Positions 26,924-35,944 of a stretch of 64,000 nt of DNA are shown piece by piece. Below the pieces are notes generated by a model. The model was not told the DNA's origin. It did not search any database and worked only from the letters and a program-made list of their open reading frames with translations. Where the stretch lies: the NCBI RefSeq assembly GCF_003850345.1, contig NZ_CP027707.1, positions 3,162,001-3,226,000 of the forward strand. Reading direction: 5' to 3'. Source of the stretch: Pseudomonas chlororaphis subsp. piscium (GTDB lineage Bacteria > Pseudomonadota > Gammaproteobacteria > Pseudomonadales > Pseudomonadaceae). The stretch's first letter is position 1; the number at the start of each line of letters is the position of its first letter. The position numbers and the translations under genes are program-made.

Positions 26924-28129
26924 TTAAAGTCGTTCGACGATCAGGGCGATGCCCTGGCCCACACCGATGCACATGGTGCACAAGGCGTAGCGGCCCTGGC
27001 GCTGCTCCAGCTCGTGCAGCGCGGTGGTTACCAGGCGCGCGCCGCTCATGCCCAGGGGGTGGCCCAGGGCGATTGCACCGCCGTTGGGGTTGACCCGCCC
27101 GTCGTCGTCCGCCAGGCCCAGCTCGCGCAGCACCGCCAGGCCCTGGGCGGCGAACGCCTCGTTGAGTTCGATCACGTCCATGTCCGCCAGGCTCAGCCGG
27201 GCCAGCTCCAGCACCTTGCGCGTGGCCGGCACCGGGCCGATGCCCATGATCCGTGGCTCGACCCCGGCGGTGGCCATGGCGACCACCCGACCACGAGCCT
27301 TGAGGTTGTAGCGTTGCGCGGTCGCGGCATCGGCCAGCAACAGGGCGCAGGCACCGTCGTTGACCCCCGAGGCGTTGCCCGCGGTGACGCTACCGCCCTG
27401 GCGGAACGGCGTACCGAGCTTCTGCAATTGTTCCAGGGTGGTGTCGCCCCTTGGGTGTTCGTCGTGCTCGACCAGGGTTGGCGGGCCTTTGCGCTGGGGG
27501 ATGGGCACCGGGACTATTTCCCTGGCCAGGCGTCCGCTGGCTTGCGCCGCTGCGGCCCGCTGCTGGCTGCGCAGGGCAAAGGCGTCCTGATCGGCGCGGG
27601 AAATACCGAACTGCGCGGCGACGTTCTCCGCGGTTTCCGGCATCGAGTCGATGCCGAAACCTTGCTCCATCAGCGGATTGACGAAGCGCCAGCCAATGGT
27701 GGTGTCGAACAGCTCGGCCTGGCGGGAAAACGCGGTCTGCGCCTTGCCCATCACCAGCGGCGCGCGGGACATCGATTCGACGCCGCCGGCCAGCACCAGC
27801 CCGGCCTCGCCACAGCGCAGGGCGCGGGCGGCGGTGCCGATGGCGTCCAGGCCGGAGCCGCACAAGCGGTTGAGGGTGGTGCCGGGGACCTCCACCGGCA
27901 ACCCGGCCAGCAGCGCCGATATGCGCGCCACGTTGCGGTTGTCTTCGCCGGCCTGGTTGGCGCAGCCGTAGATCACTTCGTCGACCCGGCTCCAGTCGAC
28001 CCCGGGGTGACGCTGCATCAGGGCGCGCAAGGGTATTGCCCCCAGGTCGTCGGCGCGCACGCTGCTCAGGGCGCCGCCGTAACGGCCGATCGGGGTGCGG
28101 ACTGCATCGATGATCAGGGCATCATTCAT
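26924..28129 (-). CDS. paaJ: PaaJ/PcaF: 3-oxoadipyl-CoA / 3-oxo-5,6-dehydrosuberyl-CoA thiolase
   Basis: A 401-residue thiolase: N terminus [29 protein letters not shown], nucleophile Cys in [12 protein letters not shown], His in [14 protein letters not shown], and second Cys in TMCIGVGQG. It acts twice in the pathway, releasing acetyl-CoA from 3-oxo-5,6-dehydrosuberyl-CoA and later cleaving 3-oxoadipyl-CoA to succinyl-CoA and acetyl-CoA. Its sequence would also be called pcaF; the operon decides for paaJ. It overlaps the paaI stop by eight bases. Confidence 0.95.
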   Translation of the reverse strand: MNDALIIDAVRTPIGRYGGALSSVRADDLGAIPLRALMQRHPGVDWSRVDEVIYGCANQAGEDNRNVARISALLAGLPVEVPGTTLNRLCGSGLDAIGTAARALRCGEAGLVLAGGVESMSRAPLVMGKAQTAFSRQAELFDTTIGWRFVNPLMEQGFGIDSMPETAENVAAQFGISRADQDAFALRSQQRAAAAQASGRLAREIVPVPIPQRKGPPTLVEHDEHPRGDTTLEQLQKLGTPFRQGGSVTAGNASGVNDGACALLLADAATAQRYNLKARGRVVAMATAGVEPRIMGIGPVPATRKVLELARLSLADMDVIELNEAFAAQGLAVLRELGLADDDGRVNPNGGAIALGHPLGMSGARLVTTALHELEQRQGRYALCTMCIGVGQGIALIVERL

Positions 28130-28571
28130 TGGAGGTCTCCTGCGCCAGCACCGGGCCGCGCACTTTGTAGGATTTGCCGTGGAACAGGGCGATCAGCACG
28201 CCATGCTGGTTTTCGATCCGCACGTCGTAGTTGCCGGTGCGGCCGCTACGGCTTTGCTCGATGCAATCGGCGGTCAGGGTGTCGCCCAGGCGGGCCGGGG
28301 CGATGTAGTCGATGCTGCAGCCGATGGCCACCGTGGCTTCGTCGTAGGTATTGCAGGCCAGGGCGAAGGCCGAGTCCGCCAGGGCGAACAGGAAGCCGCC
28401 GTGGCAGGTGCCGTGGCCCTGCAGCATGTCTTCGCGCACGCTCATGCCCAGTCGGGCGGCGCCGGGCGCCACCGACAGCAGGCGCATGCCCAGCGCCTGG
28501 CTGGCGTTGTCGCGTTTGAACAGGCTCTGGGCGCACGCGCTGGCCAGGCTCATGGCAGGGTGATCAAGCAT
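28122..28571 (-). CDS. paaI: PaaI: hotdog-fold acyl-CoA thioesterase
   Basis: A 149-residue hotdog thioesterase. The catalytic stretch [22 protein letters not shown] (His-Gly-G and Asp) and the Asp/Asn-rich [15 protein letters not shown] match PaaI. It releases CoA from ring-hydroxylated or dead-end phenylacetyl-CoA products, protecting the CoA pool. The start at 28571 ([10 protein letters not shown]) overlaps the paaH stop; MSLA at 28553 is an alternative. The frame continues upstream to 28961, but this is inside paaH and has no PaaI homology. Confidence 0.92.
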   Translation of the reverse strand: MLDHPAMSLASACAQSLFKRDNASQALGMRLLSVAPGAARLGMSVREDMLQGHGTCHGGFLFALADSAFALACNTYDEATVAIGCSIDYIAPARLGDTLTADCIEQSRSGRTGNYDVRIENQHGVLIALFHGKSYKVRGPVLAQETSNE

Positions 28572-30081
28572 GCAGCGTCCTCCCTTCGGCAACCCGGCGG
28601 CGCAACAGCAGGGACGGTCGATAACGTTCCTCACCGTAGGCGGCCTGCAGGTTTTGCAGGACCTCGAGCACCCATGGCAGGCCCAGGCGATCGGCCCAGG
28701 CCAGGGGGCCTTCGGGGTAATTGACCCCGGCGCGCATCGCCAGGTCGATGTCCGCCGCCGAGGCCACGCCTTGCAGCAAGGCGTCGGCGGCCTCGTTGGC
28801 GAGCATTGCCACCGTGCGCAGAACCAGCAGCCCCGGGCTGTCGCTGAGCTGGCTGACCTTGAACCCGGCACGCTGCAACAGCGCCACCGCCTGGTCGCGG
28901 GCCTGTGGGCTGGTGCCGGCGCAGCAACTGATGGCCAGGCGTCCGGCGCTGGCATAGTCATGGGCCAGGTCCAGCAGGATCAGGTTGCTCAAGCCTTGGT
29001 CGCGGGCGCGCTGGCTGGCCAGGCGCCCGTCGCTGACGACCAGCACCGCGTCGCCTATCCGCAACAGGCCATGGCCGTCACGTTCGATCAGGCGCACGCC
29101 GGACTCGCGCAGGCGTTGCAGCAAACCTTGGGCAACCCCCAGGTCGCCCTCGATCACGCAGTGCTCGATGGGCTGGTCGCTGTGCAGTTCGACAGGGGCC
29201 GGGCGTTCGGCGCCCTCGGCGTAGGTATAGAAACCCTGGCCGCTCTTGCGGCCGAAATGCCCGGCATCCACCAGTTCCTGCTGAATCAGCGACGGCTGAA
29301 AGCGCATGTCGCCGTAATAGGCCTCGAATACCGAGCGGGTCACTGCATGGTTGACGTCGTGCCCGATCAGATCCGTCAGCTCGAAGGCGCCCATGGCAAA
29401 ACCACCGGCCTCGCGCAGCAGGGCGTCGAGGGTGGCGTAGTCGCCGGCGCCTTCCTGCAACAGGCGCAGGCTTTCGGCGTAGAACGGCCGGGCCACGCGA
29501 TTGACGATAAAGCCCGGTGTGGAGCGGGTGTGCACCGGCTTTTTGCCCCAGCGGGTAGCGGTGTCGTACAGGCACTGCGCCAGTTGCCGGTTGCTGGCCA
29601 GCCCCGAGACGACCTCGACCAGTGGCATGACCGGCGCCGGGTTGAAAAAGTGCAGGCCCAACAGGCGTTCGGGGCGTTTCAGGCCGGCGGCGATGCGGGT
29701 GATCGACAGCGAAGAGGTGTTGCTGGCAAGGATGCAGCTGTCGCGGCACAGGCTTTCCAGTTGGCGAAACAGCTCACGCTTGGCCTCGAGGTTCTCGGCG
29801 ATGGCTTCGACGATCAGTTCGCTGTCGGCCAGTTGCTCGATGGATTCGGCCGCCTGCAGCCGGGCCATGGTTGCCCTGTGCGTCTGGGCATCGAGCTTGC
29901 CGTTGGCCACGCGTTTGGCGAGTTGCCGGTCGATGCCGGCTATGGCCTGCGCCGCGGCGCCCGGGCGGTTGTCCAGCAGCCATACCGGGTGGCCGGCCTG
30001 GGCTGCGACCTGGGCAATGCCGGCGCCCATCGCGCCGGCGCCGATCACCGCGACACGGGCCTGGGATGTCAGTGCGCTCAT
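28564..30081 (-). CDS. paaH: PaaH: 3-hydroxyadipyl-CoA dehydrogenase
   Basis: A 505-residue 3-hydroxyacyl-CoA dehydrogenase: Rossmann motif VAVIGAGAMGAGIAQVAAQAG at residues 10-30, LHFFNPAPVMPLVEVV, the SNTSSLSITRIA loop, and RSTPGFIVNRVARPFYAESL. The C-terminal helical domain is duplicated (second copy around residues 410-495). It oxidises 3-hydroxyadipyl-CoA to 3-oxoadipyl-CoA with NAD+. The double C-terminal domain and length fit PaaH rather than the about 280-residue FadB-type single enzyme. Confidence 0.95.
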   Translation of the reverse strand: MSALTSQARVAVIGAGAMGAGIAQVAAQAGHPVWLLDNRPGAAAQAIAGIDRQLAKRVANGKLDAQTHRATMARLQAAESIEQLADSELIVEAIAENLEAKRELFRQLESLCRDSCILASNTSSLSITRIAAGLKRPERLLGLHFFNPAPVMPLVEVVSGLASNRQLAQCLYDTATRWGKKPVHTRSTPGFIVNRVARPFYAESLRLLQEGAGDYATLDALLREAGGFAMGAFELTDLIGHDVNHAVTRSVFEAYYGDMRFQPSLIQQELVDAGHFGRKSGQGFYTYAEGAERPAPVELHSDQPIEHCVIEGDLGVAQGLLQRLRESGVRLIERDGHGLLRIGDAVLVVSDGRLASQRARDQGLSNLILLDLAHDYASAGRLAISCCAGTSPQARDQAVALLQRAGFKVSQLSDSPGLLVLRTVAMLANEAADALLQGVASAADIDLAMRAGVNYPEGPLAWADRLGLPWVLEVLQNLQAAYGEERYRPSLLLRRRVAEGRTLHA

Positions 30082-30083
30082 GT

Positions 30084-30875
30084 TCAGCGTCCCTTGAAGG
30101 TCGGTGTGCGTTTGTTCATGAAGGCACTCACGCCTTCGCGGTAATCCTCGCTGCGCCCGGCCAGGCGTTGCAGGTCTTTTTCCAGTTCCAGCTGTTCGTC
30201 GAAGCTGTTGTTCAGGCTGGCGTTGAGGCTGCGCTTGATCAGCGCCAGGCCGTAGGTCGGCTGGGTGGCCAGGTGGCGCGCGAGCTTGAGGGCTTCGTCA
30301 CGCAGTTCGGCATCTTCGACGCAGCGATAGATCAGGCCCCATTGCTCGGCCTGTTCGGCCGTCAGGCGATTGCCCAGCAAGGCCAGGGCCTTGGCCCGCG
30401 CCATGCCGACCAGGCGCGGCAAGGTCCAGGTGCCGCCGGAGTCGGGGATCAGGCCGATCTTGCAGAACGCCTGGATAAAACTCGCCGAACGGCCGGCCAG
30501 CACCAGGTCGCAGGCCAGGGGAATGTTGGCCCCGGCCCCGGCGGCCACGCCGTTCACCGCGCAGATCACTGGCAGCGGCAGGTCGCGCAACTGACGGATC
30601 AGCGGGTTGTAGAAGCGTTCGATGGACTCGCCCAGGTCCGGTACCTCCGCGCCGGGCGCCACATTGCGGTCGCCCAGGTCCTGGCCGGCGCAGAAACCAC
30701 GGCCTTCGCCGGTCAACAACAGCACCCGGGCCTCGGGGTTGGCGCGCAGTTGCTTGAGCGCTTCGCGGACCTCGCCATGCATCGGCGCATTGAAGCTGTT
30801 GAGTTGCTCGGGGCGGTTCAGGCTGAGGAGGGCGACGCCTGCCTCGACGGAAAACAGGATGTGTTCGAAGTTCAT
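30084..30875 (-). CDS. paaG: PaaG: ring 1,2-epoxyphenylacetyl-CoA isomerase
   Basis: A 263-residue crotonase-fold enzyme: EGRGFCAGQDLGDRN, VNGVAAGAGANIPLACDLVLA (oxyanion-hole strand) and FCKIGLIPDSGGTWTLPRLVG, with the catalytic Asp in PDSGG. This Asp and the motif GQDL distinguish PaaG (isomerase) from the hydratase PaaF next door. It turns the ring epoxide into the seven-membered oxepin-CoA. It stands two bases before the paaH start, with no gap. Confidence 0.94.
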   Translation of the reverse strand: MNFEHILFSVEAGVALLSLNRPEQLNSFNAPMHGEVREALKQLRANPEARVLLLTGEGRGFCAGQDLGDRNVAPGAEVPDLGESIERFYNPLIRQLRDLPLPVICAVNGVAAGAGANIPLACDLVLAGRSASFIQAFCKIGLIPDSGGTWTLPRLVGMARAKALALLGNRLTAEQAEQWGLIYRCVEDAELRDEALKLARHLATQPTYGLALIKRSLNASLNNSFDEQLELEKDLQRLAGRSEDYREGVSAFMNKRTPTFKGR

Positions 30876-30926
30876 GGTTCTGGCGCTCTCTGACTGATCG
30901 TGTGAGTCGTTGGCCGCTATGCCGGC

Positions 30927-31700
30927 CTAGTGGCCGGTGAAGCTGGGCCGGCGTTTTTCCTGGAAGGCGCGGATGCCTTCCTCGCGGTCGCGGGTGCCTG
31001 CCAGCACCGTGAAGGCATGGCGCTCGAAGCGCAGGCCGCTGGCGAGGTCGGTGTCCAGCGCCTTGAGCAATGCCTCCTTGGCCAGCCGCAAGGCCAGCGG
31101 CGCCTTGCCGGCGATCAGCCGCGCCAGTTGCAGGGCGCGCTCGACCGTGAGTTCCGGCTGGGTGACCTCGCTGACCAGGCCGGCGCGCAAGGCATGGCGG
31201 GCATCGATCGACTCGCCGCCGAGGACCATCTGCATGGCCAGGGATTTGCCGACCGCCCGCAGCAGGCGCTGGGTGCCGCCGGCACCGGGCATGATTCCGA
31301 GGTTGATTTCCGGCTGGCCGAAACGTGCGTCCTCGCCGGCGATCAGGATGTCGGCGTGCATGGCCAGCTCGCAGCCGCCGCCGAGGGCAAAACCGTTGAC
31401 CGCAGCTATCAGTGGTTTGCTAAAGCCGGTGATCTGCTGCCAGGAAGCCTGGCGCGGGTCGTTGAGGATGCCGGTGAGGTCGCGCTCGGCCATTTCATTG
31501 ATGTCGGCGCCGGCGGCGAATGCCTTGCGGCTGCCGGTCAGCACCACGACCCGGGTCTCGTTATCGGCCTGGGCGGCGTCCAGGGCGGCTGCCAGTTCGC
31601 CGAGCAATTCGGTGGTCAGGGCATTCAGGGCGGCGGGGCGTTGCAGGGTAATCAGGCGAACGCCGCCGTCGAGGCTTTCGACAGCAAGGGTTTGAGGCAT
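30927..31700 (-). CDS. paaF: PaaF: 2,3-dehydroadipyl-CoA hydratase
   Basis: A 257-residue enoyl-CoA hydratase with both catalytic acids in place: INGM-like region FAAGADINEMAERD, VNGFALGGGCELAMHADILIAGEDARFGQPEINLGIMPGAGGTQRL (Glu of GGGCELAM and Glu of GQPEINLG). It hydrates 2,3-dehydroadipyl-CoA. It is the first gene of paaFGHIJK and is divergent from paaY. Start ATG 31700 (MPQTLAVESLDGG); the frame to 31799 extends into the divergent promoter region and is not used. Confidence 0.94.
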   Translation of the reverse strand: MPQTLAVESLDGGVRLITLQRPAALNALTTELLGELAAALDAAQADNETRVVVLTGSRKAFAAGADINEMAERDLTGILNDPRQASWQQITGFSKPLIAAVNGFALGGGCELAMHADILIAGEDARFGQPEINLGIMPGAGGTQRLLRAVGKSLAMQMVLGGESIDARHALRAGLVSEVTQPELTVERALQLARLIAGKAPLALRLAKEALLKALDTDLASGLRFERHAFTVLAGTRDREEGIRAFQEKRRPSFTGH

Positions 31701-32059
31701 GGCGGATGCCCTCGGGGTGCACGCTCGGCGCAGGGCCGGGTCATTATTGGATCGGCTGGGGAGCCGGTTTTCGCCGAGTATATCGCCAATACGATACATA
31801 AATGCAACGTAAAAATATTATTAGTGTGTCTTTATTTTTAGTGTTTGGTCGGTCGCGCCAAGGTAGAGATAGGTAGGAAAGTCGGTGGTTTCCATGGTTT
31901 TATTGGGATTTATGCCCGTTGTCTGGCGGCTCTCACTGTGCAGAGACGTGATACTGATTTTCCACTTTTTCGTTTAGATTTGATGTGATACAAGATAAAT
32001 CCTGATCGGCATCGCTTTGCGCAATGTGTCGACTTGCCGCCCTAGCCAAGGAGTACCTC
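31701..32059. promoter_or_regulatory. Divergent promoter region paaF / paaY with putative PaaX sites
   Basis: A 359-bp AT-rich gap. TGTGATACAAGATAAAT at 31984-32000 copies the sequence in the paaA promoter spacer. Related TGATAC/CGATAC strings lie at 31948-31953 (CGTGATACTG) and about 31791-31799 (ACGATACATA). A possible minus-strand paaF promoter has -10 TATACT (31778-31783) with the CGATACATA site upstream; its -35 is weak. The spacing of sites fits repression of both directions by PaaX, which is encoded close by. Beyond this I see no gene here. Confidence 0.55.
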
Positions 32060-32656
32060 ATGACCTGCTACAGCCTCGACGGCCTGACCCCGGTGGTCCA
32101 TCCCAGTGCTTATGTGCATCCGTCCGCGGTGCTGATCGGCGACGTGATAGTCGGTGCCCACTGCTACATCGGTCCGCTGGCCAGCCTGCGCGGTGATTTC
32201 GGGCGGATCGTGCTGGAGGAGGGGGCCAACCTGCAGGACACCTGTGTGATGCACGGTTTTCCCGACAGCGACACGGTGGTCGAGCGCAACGGTCATATTG
32301 GCCATGGCGCGGTGCTGCATGGCTGCCGGATCGGCGCCGATGCGCTGGTGGGGATGAACGCGGTGGTGATGGACAACGCCCGCATCGCGCCACGCTGCTT
32401 CGTGTCCGCGGCGGCGTTCGTCAAGGCCGGCTTCCAGTGTGAGGAGCAGTCGCTGGTCATGGGCGCCCCCGCCAGCGTCAAACGCCGCCTCAGCGATGAA
32501 GAGCTGCACTGGAAGCAGGCCGGCACCCGTGAATATCAACAACTGGCCAGGCGCTGCCTGGAGCAGATGCAGGCCTGCGAGCCGCTCGCGGAACCGGAAG
32601 CCAATCGCCCGCGGATCAGTGACAGCGGCCTGCGCCCGAAAAATACCGGGCAGTGA
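32060..32656 (+). CDS. paaY: PaaY: hexapeptide-repeat thioesterase/carbonic anhydrase-like protein
   Basis: A 198-residue left-handed beta-helix protein: hexapeptide repeats from about residue 15 ([18 protein letters not shown]...) and metal-ligand histidines in CVMHGF and GHIGHGA, as in gamma carbonic anhydrases. PaaY hydrolyses 2-hydroxycyclohepta-trienylcarbonyl-CoA and related dead-end thioesters, and helps control paa expression in E. coli. ATG 32060 is preceded by AAGGAGTACCTC. It is followed by paaX, the frames overlapping only by extension. Confidence 0.92.
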   Translation: MTCYSLDGLTPVVHPSAYVHPSAVLIGDVIVGAHCYIGPLASLRGDFGRIVLEEGANLQDTCVMHGFPDSDTVVERNGHIGHGAVLHGCRIGADALVGMNAVVMDNARIAPRCFVSAAAFVKAGFQCEEQSLVMGAPASVKRRLSDEELHWKQAGTREYQQLARRCLEQMQACEPLAEPEANRPRISDSGLRPKNTGQ

Positions 32657-32742
32657 ACGGCCAAGGCGCATGGAGAGCGCGGTCCAGGCCACTCGAAACC
32701 GGCGAAACCCGGTATATTTCTTCCTTTTTGTCCGGTACGCCC

Positions 32743-33666
32743 ATGTCGTCCCTAGCACCCCTGAATCACCTCGTGACCCGTTTCCAGGAGCAGACGCCGA
32801 TTCGCGCCAGTTCCCTGATCATTACCCTGTACGGCGATGCCATCGAACCCCACGGCGGGACGGTGTGGCTGGGCAGCCTGATCCAGTTGCTCGAACCCAT
32901 CGGCATCAACGAGCGGCTGATCCGCACCTCGATCTTCCGTCTGACCAAGGAAGGCTGGCTGACCGCCGAGAAAGTCGGGCGCCGCAGCTATTACAGCCTG
33001 ACCGGTACCGGTCGCCGACGTTTCGACAAAGCCTTCAAGCGGGTCTACAACGCCAGCGTGCCGGCCTGGGACGGTTCCTGGTGCCTGGTGATGCTGTCGC
33101 AGCTCGGCCAGGACAAGCGCAAGCAGGTACGCGAAGAGCTGGAGTGGCAAGGTTTTGGCGCGATTTCGCCGGTGGTGCTGGCCTGTCCGCGCAGCGATCG
33201 GGCGGATATCAACGCCACCCTGGTGGACCTCGGCGCCCAGGAAGACACCATTCTGTTCGAGACCACCGCCCAGGACGTGCTGGCCTCCAAGGCGCTGCGC
33301 CTGCAGGTGCGCGAAAGCTGGAACATCGACGAACTGGCGGCTCATTACAGCGAGTTCATCCAGCTGTTCCGGCCGCTGTGGCAAGTGCTGCGCGAGCAGG
33401 AGCAGCTGCAGCCGGCCGATTGTTTCCTGGCGCGCCTGCTGCTGATCCACGAGTACCGCAAACTGCTGCTGCGCGACCCGCAGCTGCCGGACGAACTGCT
33501 CCCTGGCGACTGGGAAGGGCGGGCGGCGCGCCAGCTCTGCCGCAATATCTATCGGCTGATCTACGCCAAGGCTGAGGAATGGCTTAACGACGCGCTGGAA
33601 AACGCCGACGGTCCGCTGCCCGATGTGGGAGAAAGTTTCTATCGGCGTTTTGGCGGTTTGAAGTAA
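32743..33666 (+). CDS. paaX: PaaX: phenylacetyl-CoA-responsive repressor
   Basis: A 307-residue GntR-like winged-helix regulator with the PaaX domain. The N-terminal recognition helix region is RTSIFRLTKEGWLTAEKVGRRSYYSLTGTGRR; the WDGSWCLVMLS strand and the C-terminal LLIHEYRKLLLRDPQLP helix match PaaX. It represses the paa operons until phenylacetyl-CoA binds. The start ATG 32743 (MSSLAPLNHLV) is chosen by homology; its ribosome site is weak. The frame to 32653 lies in the paaY tail. Confidence 0.93.
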   Translation: MSSLAPLNHLVTRFQEQTPIRASSLIITLYGDAIEPHGGTVWLGSLIQLLEPIGINERLIRTSIFRLTKEGWLTAEKVGRRSYYSLTGTGRRRFDKAFKRVYNASVPAWDGSWCLVMLSQLGQDKRKQVREELEWQGFGAISPVVLACPRSDRADINATLVDLGAQEDTILFETTAQDVLASKALRLQVRESWNIDELAAHYSEFIQLFRPLWQVLREQEQLQPADCFLARLLLIHEYRKLLLRDPQLPDELLPGDWEGRAARQLCRNIYRLIYAKAEEWLNDALENADGPLPDVGESFYRRFGGLK

Positions 33667-33907
33667 GGCGTTTTCAAGACGCAGCCCTCGTCCAGGAAAA
33701 ACTCGAGTATCGGGGGAGCCTGGCGAGGGATGTGCAGATACTAAAGTGCCACGTCAGGCGCGGACTAAGGCTGTAATAAAGAGGTTTTAACGAATGTCTG
33801 AATACTCGCCTTGAAACAGGCGGGGGAAGGGCAAGTCAGGCAGGGAAAGTTGAACTTTCTGCAAACTGGCTAAAGTGCGGCTATATCAACTGCGACAAAA
33901 TAACGCA

Positions 33908-33925
33908 GATCACCCGAAGGTGATC
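33908..33925 (-). terminator. Probable terminator/hairpin after the 88-aa protein gene
   Basis: Minus strand GATCACC-TTCG-GGTGATC followed by TGCGTTATTTTG: a 7-bp stem on a TTCG loop, 14 bp past the stop. The T run is interrupted. Confidence 0.5.
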
Positions 33926-33938
33926 CGCGTCCGTGTTC

Positions 33939-34205
33939 TTACTCTGGCATGGCCCAGGATTGCAGTTTGTAACCTTCCTGACTCAGTTCGGCGCGGGCCT
34001 GTTTCAGCAGGTCTTCCAGTTGCGCCGGGTCGGAGTAGGCGCTGCTTGGAATCTGTTTGCGGCCAATACGGGTATTGGTGCGGTCGATGACGGTCAGGCT
34101 CAGTTCGCCGTTACCGTCTTGTGGGGCCCAGGCGACGCATTGGAATGGCTGGAATGCGCGGTCGGCGATCAAAAGTGCTTCGTTGATACGGAGCGGGGCG
34201 TTCAT
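33939..34205 (-). CDS. Hypothetical 88-residue protein
   Basis: An 88-residue soluble protein starting MNAPLRINEALLIADRAFQPFQC, with a mixed strand/helix pattern and a C-terminal helix (DLLKQARAELSQEGYKLQSW). No family is recognised. The start ATG 34205 is preceded by AGAGAAGACCCC, a weak site, and a hairpin terminator follows, so it looks like a single-gene unit. It lies between paaX and the sigma54 regulator and has no obvious link to either. Confidence 0.65.
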   Translation of the reverse strand: MNAPLRINEALLIADRAFQPFQCVAWAPQDGNGELSLTVIDRTNTRIGRKQIPSSAYSDPAQLEDLLKQARAELSQEGYKLQSWAMPE

Positions 34206-34556
34206 GGGGTCTTCTCTCTATGTGCCCAATCAAATGATGTGCCGTCGGTTGGGCTTACCGTTCGGCTGGTTACTTGTACTGATGTCTCGAACCAGGGATC
34301 AGGTCACATAGAAAGACCAGAATTTACAACTTTTGTTCACACCCGCGATGCAGAGCCTTCTTTTGAAAGCTGAATGAAAGATTGGCGCACGGAATTAAAC
34401 CGGGCTTTTGGATCCATCTAAGGGTTAGTCCAAATGGTGATTGCCGCTATAAACAATCGATACAAGACCCCGTCAAGTTATTGCTAATGTTACAGCCAGG
34501 TTCGCCAAACTATTGTTTCTCATAACTTTTCCTATTTTTGGCGCCAAGGAACAGTC
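34206..34556. other. 351-bp intergenic region before the sigma54 activator gene
   Basis: This AT-rich gap must hold the promoters of the 88-aa gene (minus) and of the activator (plus). No confident -10/-35 pair or operator was identified. The activator's AAGGAAC ribosome site ends the region. Confidence 0.4.
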
Positions 34557-35882
34557 ATGCTTGAAGCGACCGCCCAACGGCGTCTGTTAGTGGTAGACCC
34601 GTGCGACGATTGTCATCGTCTGCTGCCTGGATTACGCACGGTGGGCTGGGATGTCGACAGTTGTGACCTGGAAGCGGCCGTCGATCGTGGCTGTGACGTC
34701 GGCTTGCTGCGTTTGCAGCCGTTTCACCTGGAGCGACCGGAAGCGGTCAAGGACCTGATCAGCCGCAGCGGTACCGAGTGGATCGCGGTGCTCAGCCCGG
34801 ACGTGCTGCGCCTGCAGAAGGTCGGCGATTTCGTCTGCGAGTGGTTTTTCGATTTCCACACCCTGCCGTTCGATGTCTCGCGGGTCCAGGTGACCCTCGG
34901 ACGGGCTTTCGGCATGGCCCGCCTGCGTGGCCAGGGGCACATCCATGTCGCTCAGCCCGAGCATGAGTTGCTGGGCGACAGCCGACCGATCCGCGACTTG
35001 CGCAAACTCTTGAGCAAACTGGCGCCCACCGAGTCGCCGGTGCTGATTCGCGGCGAAAGCGGTACGGGCAAGGAACTGGTGGCCAGGACCCTGCACCGAC
35101 AATCGCAGCGCCACAGCAAGCCCTTCGTGGCGATCAACTGCGGGGCGATCCCCGAGCACCTGATCCAGTCCGAACTGTTCGGCCATGAGAAGGGCGCGTT
35201 CACCGGCGCTCATCAACGCAAGGTCGGGCGTATCGAGGCGGCCCATGGCGGCACGCTGTTTCTCGACGAAATCGGCGACCTGCCGCTGGAGCTACAAGCC
35301 AACCTGTTGCGCTTCCTGCAGGAAAAACACATTGAACGGGTGGGCGGCAGCCAGCCGATTCCGGTGGATGTACGGGTGTTGGCGGCGACTCACGTCGACC
35401 TCGAGGCGGCGATCGACAAAGGGCGCTTTCGCGAAGACCTGTATTACCGCCTGAACGTGTTGCAGGTGGTTACCGCACCATTGCGCGAACGGCATGGCGA
35501 TATCGGCATGCTGGCCAGCCATTTTTCCCACTTCTATAGCCTGGAAACCGGGCGCCGGCCGCGCAGTTTCAGCGAGGACGCACTGGTAGCCATGGGCAAG
35601 CACGACTGGCCGGGCAATGTCCGCGAGCTGGCCAACCGGGTGCGACGCGGCCTGGTACTGGCCGAGGGCCGGCAGATCGAGGCCCGGGACCTGGGGCTAC
35701 TGAGCCCGCAGGCGAGCATCGCGCCCATGGGCACGCTGGAGGACTACAAGCACCGGGCCGAGCGCCAGGCCCTGTGCGATGTGTTGAATCGGCACAGCGA
35801 CAACCTGAGTGTCGCGGCCAGGGTGCTGGGCGTATCGCGCCCGACCTTCTACCGTTTGCTGCACAAGCATCAGATCCGCTAG
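34557..35882 (+). CDS. Sigma54-dependent activator (bEBP) beside the fap operon
   Basis: A 441-residue bacterial enhancer-binding protein. The N-terminal about 125 residues resemble a degenerate receiver (VVDPCDD at 12-18, but no clear phosphoacceptor Asp), as in VpsR/FleQ types. The AAA+ domain has Walker A GESGTGKE at 166-173, the sigma54-contact GAFTGA at 213-218, Walker B GGTLFLDEIGDL and an arginine-finger region. The C-terminal Fis-type helix-turn-helix is AARVLGVSRPTFYRLLHKH. It converges on fapF across a shared terminator. A sigma54 promoter precedes fapA, so control of fap is a good inference but unproven. Confidence 0.9.
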   Translation: MLEATAQRRLLVVDPCDDCHRLLPGLRTVGWDVDSCDLEAAVDRGCDVGLLRLQPFHLERPEAVKDLISRSGTEWIAVLSPDVLRLQKVGDFVCEWFFDFHTLPFDVSRVQVTLGRAFGMARLRGQGHIHVAQPEHELLGDSRPIRDLRKLLSKLAPTESPVLIRGESGTGKELVARTLHRQSQRHSKPFVAINCGAIPEHLIQSELFGHEKGAFTGAHQRKVGRIEAAHGGTLFLDEIGDLPLELQANLLRFLQEKHIERVGGSQPIPVDVRVLAATHVDLEAAIDKGRFREDLYYRLNVLQVVTAPLRERHGDIGMLASHFSHFYSLETGRRPRSFSEDALVAMGKHDWPGNVRELANRVRRGLVLAEGRQIEARDLGLLSPQASIAPMGTLEDYKHRAERQALCDVLNRHSDNLSVAARVLGVSRPTFYRLLHKHQIR

Positions 35883-35894
35883 GGCGGTGCAACG

Positions 35895-35933
35895 AAAAGG
35901 CCCGCGGCGAGGTTATCGCCGCGGGCCTTTTTT
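35895..35933. terminator. Bidirectional terminator between the bEBP gene and fapF
   Basis: AAAAGGCCCGCGGCGA-GGTTA-TCGCCGCGGGCCTTTTTT: a long perfect stem flanked by A and T runs on both sides, serving the two convergent genes. Confidence 0.92.
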
Positions 35934-35944
35934 ACGCCTGTGGT

